DNA of 9,927 nucleotides from Burkholderiales bacterium (GTDB lineage: Bacteria; Pseudomonadota; Gammaproteobacteria; Burkholderiales; SG8-39): contig DAIDTN010000051.1 of assembly GCA_027457185.1 (NCBI GenBank), forward strand, positions 1-9,927, in the 5' to 3' direction. Below the pieces are notes generated by a model, which worked only from the letters and a program-made list of their open reading frames with translations, was not told the origin of the DNA and ran no database searches. Within the stretch, counting starts at the first letter, position 1, and each line of letters opens with the position of its first letter. Positions 4,841-9,927 of this stretch are shown here, in pieces. The translations under genes and the position numbers were made by a program.

Positions 4841-7450
4841 CTAGGAGAGCTTTTGCCGCACCCACGCCTGCACCGAGGCAAGCGCGGCGGGCAGCTTGGC
4901 CGCATCCGTTCCGCCGGCCTGGGCCATGTCTGCCCGTCCGCCGCCCTTACCACCGACCTGCTGCGCCACGAAATTGACCAGCTCCCCGGCTTTCACTTTC
5001 GCCGTCAGATCGGCGGTGACTCCGGCGATCAGGCTCACTTTGCCGCCATCGGTCGATGCCAGGACCAGCGCCGCCGACTTGAGCTTGTCCTTGAGCTTGT
5101 CCAGGGTTTCGCGCAGCGCCTTCGCATCGGCGCCCTCGAGCGCCGCGGCAAGCACGTTCACCCCGTTTATCTCGACCGCCTGCGACGCGAGATCGTCGCC
5201 CTGCGCCGACGCCATTTTCGATTTCAGCCGGGTGAGCTCTCTCTCCAGCGCCCGTGCGCCGTCGATGATTTGGGAAATCTTCTGACTTAGTTCCTGCGGC
5301 GGCGCCTGGAGCACGGCCGCGGCCTCGGCCAAGCGCGCCTCCTGCTCCTGCACCCAGGCCAGGGCGCCTTCGGCGGTGACCGCCTCGACCCGGCGTATCC
5401 CCGCCGCCACGCCCGACTCGGACACGATCTTGAAAAAACCGATGTCGCCGGTACGGCGCACGTGAGTGCCACCACACAGTTCGGTGGAGAACTCGCCCAT
5501 GCCGACGACGCGCACTTCGTCGCCATACTTCTCACCAAACAGCGCCATCGCGCCTGCCTTGATCGCGTCGTCGTATTTCATCACCCTCACCGCGACTTCG
5601 GAATTGCGCCTCACCTCGTGGTTTACCAGCGCCTCGACCTGGCGCAGCTGCGCTTCGCTCATCGGCTCATTGTGCGAGAAGTCGAAGCGCGTGCGCTGCG
5701 CATCGACCAAGGAGCCCTTCTGTTGCACATGCGCGCCGAGCACCTTGCGCAGCGCGGCATGCATCAGGTGCGTGGCCGAGTGGTTCCACGCAGCATGGGA
5801 GCGCGCCGCGCTGGCCACCGCGGCCATCACGCGGTCGCCGACGCGCATGCGGCCGGTCGTGAGCTCGCCTTTGTGCCCGAACACCTCGGCCTGGATTTTC
5901 TGCGTGTCTTCGACGCTGAACGTGCCATTCACTCCGGAGAGCTCGCCGCGGTCGCCCACCTGGCCACCGGACTCGGCGTAGAACGGCGTGCGGTCGAGCA
6001 CCACCACTGCGGACTCGCCGGCAGCAATCTCCTCGACCGATGTTCCCTCCCGATAAAGTGCCGCCACCGTGCCTTCGAGCGTGAGCGTGTCGTAGCCATG
6101 GAACTCGGTCGGCCGGCCGGAATACTCCACACCCCCAGACGCCGTGAATTTGGAGGCGGCGCGGGCGCGCTCGCGCTGGCGCTGCATCGCCGCCTCGAAG
6201 CCGGCGTAATCGACGCGCACGTCGCGCTCGCGCGCGATGTCCGCAGTCAGATCGACCGGAAAGCCGAACGTGTCGTAGAGCTGGAATACGGTCTCGCCAT
6301 CGAGCATCCGGTCCTCGCGCGTGAGCGCGCCTTCGAGCACCTTCATGCCATGCTCCAGGGTCTCGGCAAAGCGTTCCTCTTCGGTCTTGAGCACGCGCGC
6401 TACGCGCTCCTTCGCCTTGGGCAGCTCCGGATACGCCTCGCCCATCACGCGCGCGAGATCATCGACGAGCCGATGGAAAAAAGGCTCGGTCTGGCCGAGC
6501 TTGTAGCCGTGGCGGATGGCGCGGCGGATAATCCGCCGGAGTACATAGCCGCGTCCCTCATTGCCCGGAATTACGCCGTCGACGATTAGGAAGGCTGTCG
6601 CGCGGATGTGGTCGGCGATGACCTTGAGCGAATTGCTCGCCAGGTCTTTTACGCGGGTCTCGCGCGCCGCCGCCTTGATCAGGTCCTGGAACAAGTCGAT
6701 TTCATAGTTGGAATGCACGCCCTGCAACACCGCGGCGATGCGCTCCAGTCCCATGCCGGTGTCCACAGAAGGCTTCGGCAGGGGGTGCAGCGTACCGGCC
6801 TCGTCACGGTTGTACTGCATGAACACCAAATTCCAGATTTCAATGTAGCGGTCACCGTCCGCCTCGGGCGTACCCGGCGGGCCGCCGGCGACGCCGGGAC
6901 CGTGATCATAAAAAATCTCGCTGCACGGCCCGCAGGGGCCAGTTTCGCCCATCTGCCAGAAATTGTCCGAGCCACCGCCGGGCTTGTCGCCGATGCGCGT
7001 GATGCGGTCTTTGGGTACCTTGATTTCGTCTGCCCAGATGGCGTAGGCCTCGTCGTCGGTCTGGTAGACAGTGATCCATAGTTTGTCCTTGGGCAGTTTG
7101 TACACCGCGGTGAGCAGATCCCAGGCATAGTGAATCGCGTCGCGCTTGAAATAGTCGCCGAAGGAGAAATTGCCCAGCATCTCGAAGAACGTGTGGTGAC
7201 GCGCGGTATACCCGACGTTTTCCAGATCGTTGTGTTTGCCTCCGGCGCGCACGCTCCTCTGCGACGTGGTGGCGCGTTTATAAGGGCGTGGCTCCTTTCC
7301 CAGGAACACATCCTTGAACTGGACCATGCCAGAATTGGTGAACAGCAGCGTCGGATCGTTGCCCGGCACGAGCGGACTGGAGGACACCACGGCGTGTCCG
7401 CGCTGAGCAAAAAATTCCAGAAACTTGCTGCGGATTTCTGCTGATTTCAT
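4841..7450 (-). CDS. alaS: Alanine--tRNA ligase (alanyl-tRNA synthetase)
   Basis: This 869-residue cytoplasmic enzyme (E. coli AlaRS has 876) charges tRNA-Ala with alanine and edits mischarged Ser and Gly. The N-terminal class II core includes FTNSGMVQFKDVFLG and VGYTARHHTFFEMLGNFSFG, followed by the tRNA-binding helical region up to about residue 455. The editing domain carries the zinc-type ligands His557 and His561 (HSATHLMH) and Cys659 and His663 (CGGTH), each seven residues before their E. coli counterparts. The C-Ala domain ends with the conserved glycine-rich GGKGGGRADMAQAGG. All domains are complete, with no sign of damage. ATG 7450 gives the canonical start MKSAEIRSKFLEFF; no strong Shine-Dalgarno sequence precedes it. 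The gene lies downstream of recA and recX, as in many proteobacteria, here separated from them by the VIT-family gene. Confidence 0.98.
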   Translation of the reverse strand: MKSAEIRSKFLEFFAQRGHAVVSSSPLVPGNDPTLLFTNSGMVQFKDVFLGKEPRPYKRATTSQRSVRAGGKHNDLENVGYTARHHTFFEMLGNFSFGDYFKRDAIHYAWDLLTAVYKLPKDKLWITVYQTDDEAYAIWADEIKVPKDRITRIGDKPGGGSDNFWQMGETGPCGPCSEIFYDHGPGVAGGPPGTPEADGDRYIEIWNLVFMQYNRDEAGTLHPLPKPSVDTGMGLERIAAVLQGVHSNYEIDLFQDLIKAAARETRVKDLASNSLKVIADHIRATAFLIVDGVIPGNEGRGYVLRRIIRRAIRHGYKLGQTEPFFHRLVDDLARVMGEAYPELPKAKERVARVLKTEEERFAETLEHGMKVLEGALTREDRMLDGETVFQLYDTFGFPVDLTADIARERDVRVDYAGFEAAMQRQRERARAASKFTASGGVEYSGRPTEFHGYDTLTLEGTVAALYREGTSVEEIAAGESAVVVLDRTPFYAESGGQVGDRGELSGVNGTFSVEDTQKIQAEVFGHKGELTTGRMRVGDRVMAAVASAARSHAAWNHSATHLMHAALRKVLGAHVQQKGSLVDAQRTRFDFSHNEPMSEAQLRQVEALVNHEVRRNSEVAVRVMKYDDAIKAGAMALFGEKYGDEVRVVGMGEFSTELCGGTHVRRTGDIGFFKIVSESGVAAGIRRVEAVTAEGALAWVQEQEARLAEAAAVLQAPPQELSQKISQIIDGARALERELTRLKSKMASAQGDDLASQAVEINGVNVLAAALEGADAKALRETLDKLKDKLKSAALVLASTDGGKVSLIAGVTADLTAKVKAGELVNFVAQQVGGKGGGRADMAQAGGTDAAKLPAALASVQAWVRQKLS

Positions 7451-7515
7451 AATTTGGCTTCGAGCGGGTCGCGACAGGCACCCGCAGGTCCAGCTATCCT
7501 GAGGTAAAAGTTTGA

Positions 7516-7544
7516 ATTTTCGCCTGAATCAGGCGCACATGCAA
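7516..7544 (-). promoter_or_regulatory. Candidate alaS promoter with a palindrome in its spacer
   Basis: TTGCAT (7544 to 7539), a 17-bp spacer and GAAAAT (7521 to 7516) form a moderate sigma-70-like pair, with transcription starting near 7509 and a leader of about 58 nt before alaS. A perfect palindrome CGCCTGA-A-TCAGGCG (7521-7535) fills most of the spacer. E. coli AlaRS is known to repress its own gene by binding a palindrome at the alaS promoter; similar autoregulation here is only a guess. The rest of the 143-bp gap (7451-7593) shows no gene. Confidence 0.4.
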
Positions 7545-7593
7545 ATCCGCGCGAGCGTCCTGTCGCGGCCTGGGCCGGTGCGTGCGAACGCGT

Positions 7594-8628
7594 TCAGCTG
7601 AGGCCGACCCCAAGCAGCTTGCCGATGACGTAGGTCAGCGCGCCTGCCGCGGCGCCAATGGCAAGCATGCGCAGACCGTCGCGCAACGCGCTTCTGCCGG
7701 TGAACAGGCTGATGGCGGCGCCGATTGCAAACAGAGCCAGCGCGGTGACGCCGATCGAAACGACCAGCGCCGATCCTCCGCTGATGGCGAAGAACGGCAG
7801 CAGCGGCATCAGCGCGCCGGCGGCGAACGAAAGGAAGGAAAAAATTGCGACCCCCCAGGGTGAACCGAGCTCTTCCGGATTCAGACCCAGTTCCTCGCGC
7901 GCGAGCGTATCCAGCGCCTGCGCGGGATCGGCAATGATAGCCTTGGCCAGCTTTAGCGCATCCTCGCGTGCAAGGCCGCGTGCGGCGTAAATCAGGGCGA
8001 GCTCCTCCGCTTCCTCCTCCGGGTATTGCGCGAGTTCGTCGCGCTCCAGGCCGATCTGATGCTCGAACATTTCGCGCTGCGAACGCACCGACACGTACTC
8101 GCCCGCCGCCATCGAAAATGCGCCGGCCAGCAGCCCGGCCACGCCGGAGAGCAAGATGATCGAGTTGTTGGCCGAGGCTCCAGCGACGCCAAGAATCAGG
8201 CTCGCGTTTGACACCAGGCCATCGTTGACGCCGAATACCGCGGCGCGCAGATTGCCGCCGCCGCTGACACCGCGGTGTCGCTTGCCCACATCGTCCAGCG
8301 TAGTCGGCACCGGATGGCCCGGCGCAGCGTGCGAATACACCGACAAGCCGCGCACCTTCATCGCCACCAACACGGCGCGCAGTGGACGCGGGCCGTAGCG
8401 GCGCACCAGCGCAGCGACCATGCGCGCGCGCAGGTCCGGTGCGTACTCGGGCGGTGTTGCCCCGGCTTGACGCGCCCAGATCCGCGCCTGGTTCTCGGCT
8501 TCGACGGCAAGCCCGAGAAACAGCTCTGCGCGCGGCGTTCCAGATTCGGCTTCGCCCATGACCCGGTAAAGATGGGCCGAGCGCATTTCCTCGCGCCAGC
8601 CGTCCAGGGAATTTTCGCTACCAGACAT
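7594..8628 (-). CDS. VIT1/CCC1-family membrane protein with N-terminal ferritin-like domain
   Basis: This 344-residue protein joins a ferritin-like N-terminal domain (about residues 10-100) to a VIT1/CCC1 transporter domain (about 125-344). The transporter signature VFGVNDGLVSNASLILGVAGA opens the first membrane helix; about five helices follow. A Glu-rich cytoplasmic loop (EHQIGLERDELAQYPEEEAEEL) matches the place of the metal-binding domain of plant VIT1. Family members move Fe(II) or Mn(II) out of the cytosol, so iron or manganese homeostasis is likely. In the N-terminal domain the second metal motif reads EAENQARIW, with Gln47 where a ferritin-type ExxH His is expected, so a classical diiron site may be lacking. 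ATG 8628 is chosen because it overlaps the recX stop codon by one base (TGATG) and a GGAG lies about 10 nt upstream; an in-frame ATG at 8757 would add 43 basic residues encoded inside recX. Confidence 0.88.
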   Translation of the reverse strand: MSGSENSLDGWREEMRSAHLYRVMGEAESGTPRAELFLGLAVEAENQARIWARQAGATPPEYAPDLRARMVAALVRRYGPRPLRAVLVAMKVRGLSVYSHAAPGHPVPTTLDDVGKRHRGVSGGGNLRAAVFGVNDGLVSNASLILGVAGASANNSIILLSGVAGLLAGAFSMAAGEYVSVRSQREMFEHQIGLERDELAQYPEEEAEELALIYAARGLAREDALKLAKAIIADPAQALDTLAREELGLNPEELGSPWGVAIFSFLSFAAGALMPLLPFFAISGGSALVVSIGVTALALFAIGAAISLFTGRSALRDGLRMLAIGAAAGALTYVIGKLLGVGLS

Positions 8629-9077
8629 CAGTCTGCGTCTCCGGCTTTGAGGACCTGGCGTACCGCTTCGGCAGAGAATCCGCGCCCGGCGAGAAAGCGC
8701 ATCTGCCGGCCGTGCTCTGCTGCGCTTTGCGGCAACGCGCCGAATTTTCTTTGCCAAGCGGCGCTGCAGTTCTCCAGTTCCTGCGCGAGCGCCCGCTCCA
8801 CCGTCTGCTCGACGACTTCAGCCGATACGCCGCGGCTCCTGAGGTCGTGCTCGATCTTGAGGCTGCCGAATTTGCGCGCCAGCGCGTTGGCGCGGGACTC
8901 CGCGAAACGCGTTTCCGACAGCCAGCCGCGCGCAACCAGAGCGTCGAGCAACTGTTCGACCTGCCCGGGATCTTCGCAGTGTGGGGAGAGCTTGCGCTTC
9001 ATCTCGGCGCGAGTATGCTCCCGCCGCGCAAGCATGGCCAGTGCCCGCCCGCGCAGCGAGATTTCCCTTTTTGCCAC
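8628..9077 (-). CDS. recX: Regulatory protein RecX
   Basis: RecX binds RecA filaments and blocks their extension, restraining recombination and the SOS response. This 149-residue protein is all-helical, with the tandem three-helix repeats of the family. The characteristic segment LDALVARGWLSETRFAESRA (about residues 44-63) is followed by KFGSLKIEHDLRSRGV and a C-terminal repeat FLAGRGFSAEAVRQVL. Length is close to the E. coli protein (166). The start is GTG at 9077, 18 bp after the recA stop codon, with AGGGG about 10 nt upstream. It is probably made by readthrough from recA. Its stop codon shares one base with the start of the VIT-family gene. Confidence 0.95.
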   Translation of the reverse strand: MAKREISLRGRALAMLARREHTRAEMKRKLSPHCEDPGQVEQLLDALVARGWLSETRFAESRANALARKFGSLKIEHDLRSRGVSAEVVEQTVERALAQELENCSAAWQRKFGALPQSAAEHGRQMRFLAGRGFSAEAVRQVLKAGDAD

Positions 9078-9095
9078 GGGTAATTCGCCCCTGCA

Positions 9096-9927
9096 TTACC
9101 CCGCTACGACAGGCAGAGCGGCGGCCGGCTTGGCGCTAGGGTTATTCACGCCGACTGCCTCGCGTACGCGCGCTTCGATCTCCATGGCAAGCTCGGGATG
9201 CTCCTTGAGGTAGTCGCGCGCGTTGTCCTTGCCCTGGCCGATCTTGTCCTTGTTGTAGGCGTACCAGGCACCGGATTTCTCGACGATGTCGTGCTTCACG
9301 CCCAATTCCAGAATTTCGCCCTCGCGCGATATGCCCTCACCGTAAAGAATATCGAACAGCGCTTCGCGGAACGGCGGCGCCATTTTGTTCTTCACCACCT
9401 TCACCCGCGTCTCGTTGCCGATCACTTCGTCGTTTTTCTTGATCGAGCCGATGCGGCGAATATCCAGGCGCACCGAGGCGTAGAACTTGAGCGCGTTGCC
9501 ACCGGTAGTGGTCTCCGGACTGCCGAACATGACGCCGATTTTCATGCGGATCTGGTTGATGAATATCACCAGGGTATTGGTGCGTTTGATGTTGGAGGTG
9601 AGTTTGCGCAAGGCCTGGCTCATCAGGCGCGCCTGCAGGCCCATCTGCGGCTCGCCCATCTCGCCCTCGATCTCGGCCTTGGGTGTGAGCGCAGCCACCG
9701 AATCGATGACCACCACATCTACCGAGCCCGAGCGCACCAGCATGTCGGCAATCTCCAGCGCCTGCTCGCCGGTGTCCGGCTGCGAAATCAGCATGTCCTC
9801 GACTTTCACGCCGAGCTTCTGCGCATACTGCGGATCGAGCGCGTTTTCGGCGTCGATAAATGCGGCGGTACCGCCCAGTTTCTGCATTTCGGCGATCACC
9901 TGCAACGTCAGCGTCGTTTTCCCCGAG
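9096..9927 (-). CDS. recA: Recombinase RecA (partial, N-terminus beyond window)
   Basis: The last 276 codons and the stop are present; the gene enters from the right edge inside the Walker A motif (SGKTTLTLQ). RecA forms filaments on single-stranded DNA, carries out strand exchange and triggers LexA self-cleavage. Visible landmarks are the Walker B strand VDVVVIDSVAALTPK, DNA-binding loop L1 (EIEGEMGEPQMGLQARLMSQ), IFINQIRMKIGVMFGSPE, loop L2 (ETTTGGNALKFYASVRLD) and the C-terminal domain with GQGKDNARDYLKEHPE. About 70 N-terminal residues are missing, as is the promoter with any LexA box. No intein or truncation is seen. The recA-recX pair is standard. Confidence 0.98.
   Translation of the reverse strand, partial: SGKTTLTLQVIAEMQKLGGTAAFIDAENALDPQYAQKLGVKVEDMLISQPDTGEQALEIADMLVRSGSVDVVVIDSVAALTPKAEIEGEMGEPQMGLQARLMSQALRKLTSNIKRTNTLVIFINQIRMKIGVMFGSPETTTGGNALKFYASVRLDIRRIGSIKKNDEVIGNETRVKVVKNKMAPPFREALFDILYGEGISREGEILELGVKHDIVEKSGAWYAYNKDKIGQGKDNARDYLKEHPELAMEIEARVREAVGVNNPSAKPAAALPVVAG

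Noticed and set aside
4304..5290. Plus-strand open frame opposite the YdhR-like gene and the end of alaS
   Set aside because: It is antisense to two clear genes and to the leader peptide, with low-complexity Arg/Leu-rich product and no domain.
5462..6589. Plus-strand open frame of 375 codons inside alaS
   Set aside because: It is the antisense image of a conserved, complete alaS; such frames are common in GC-rich genes.
8629..8757. 43-residue basic extension of the VIT-family protein
   Set aside because: It is encoded inside recX in another frame; the ATG at 8628 has a ribosome site and the usual stop-start overlap.

Overview
The window is a GC-rich stretch of proteobacterial chromosome. 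The order recA, recX, then alaS on one strand and the close match of the DAHP synthase to E. coli AroG point to Beta- or Gammaproteobacteria, more likely a betaproteobacterium; the species cannot be named. All genes lie on the minus strand except one (1628-2206). The left edge is a G/C homopolymer inside a coding region and looks like a contig end.

From right to left, in the direction of transcription: recA (last 276 codons, cut by the window edge), recX 18 bp later, and a VIT1/CCC1-family membrane protein with a ferritin-like N-terminus that overlaps recX by one base. Next is a 143-bp gap holding a candidate promoter with a perfect palindrome in its spacer, then alaS and a small YdhR-like protein whose Shine-Dalgarno sequence is built on the alaS stop codon. 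After that comes a 454-bp regulatory region and aroG (3-deoxy-7-phosphoheptulonate synthase). Further left are a stand-alone cyclic-nucleotide-binding protein, a plus-strand PduO-type ATP:cob(I)alamin adenosyltransferase, and a divergent membrane-bound PAS sensor that runs off the left end.

The most interesting part is the aroG leader (about 4060-4434). It holds a candidate promoter, a 22-codon leader peptide gene (4384 to 4316, minus) with eight aromatic codons, seven of them consecutive (Phe-Trp-Phe-Tyr-Phe-Tyr-Phe), and a strong intrinsic terminator 20 nt beyond the leader stop codon. A 9-nt segment at the end of the leader gene is perfectly complementary to the 5' arm of that terminator and can act as antiterminator. 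This is the full layout of ribosome-mediated transcription attenuation, apparently reading all three aromatic amino acids and controlling the first enzyme of the shikimate pathway. In E. coli the DAHP synthase genes are instead controlled by the TyrR and TrpR repressors. A second GC-rich hairpin followed by a short U-rich run lies just after the first terminator, and about 200 nt of further untranslated leader precede aroG.

The remaining genes are mostly housekeeping: recombination and its modulation, alanine tRNA charging, entry into aromatic amino acid synthesis, and B12 cofactor activation, plus two sensory proteins.
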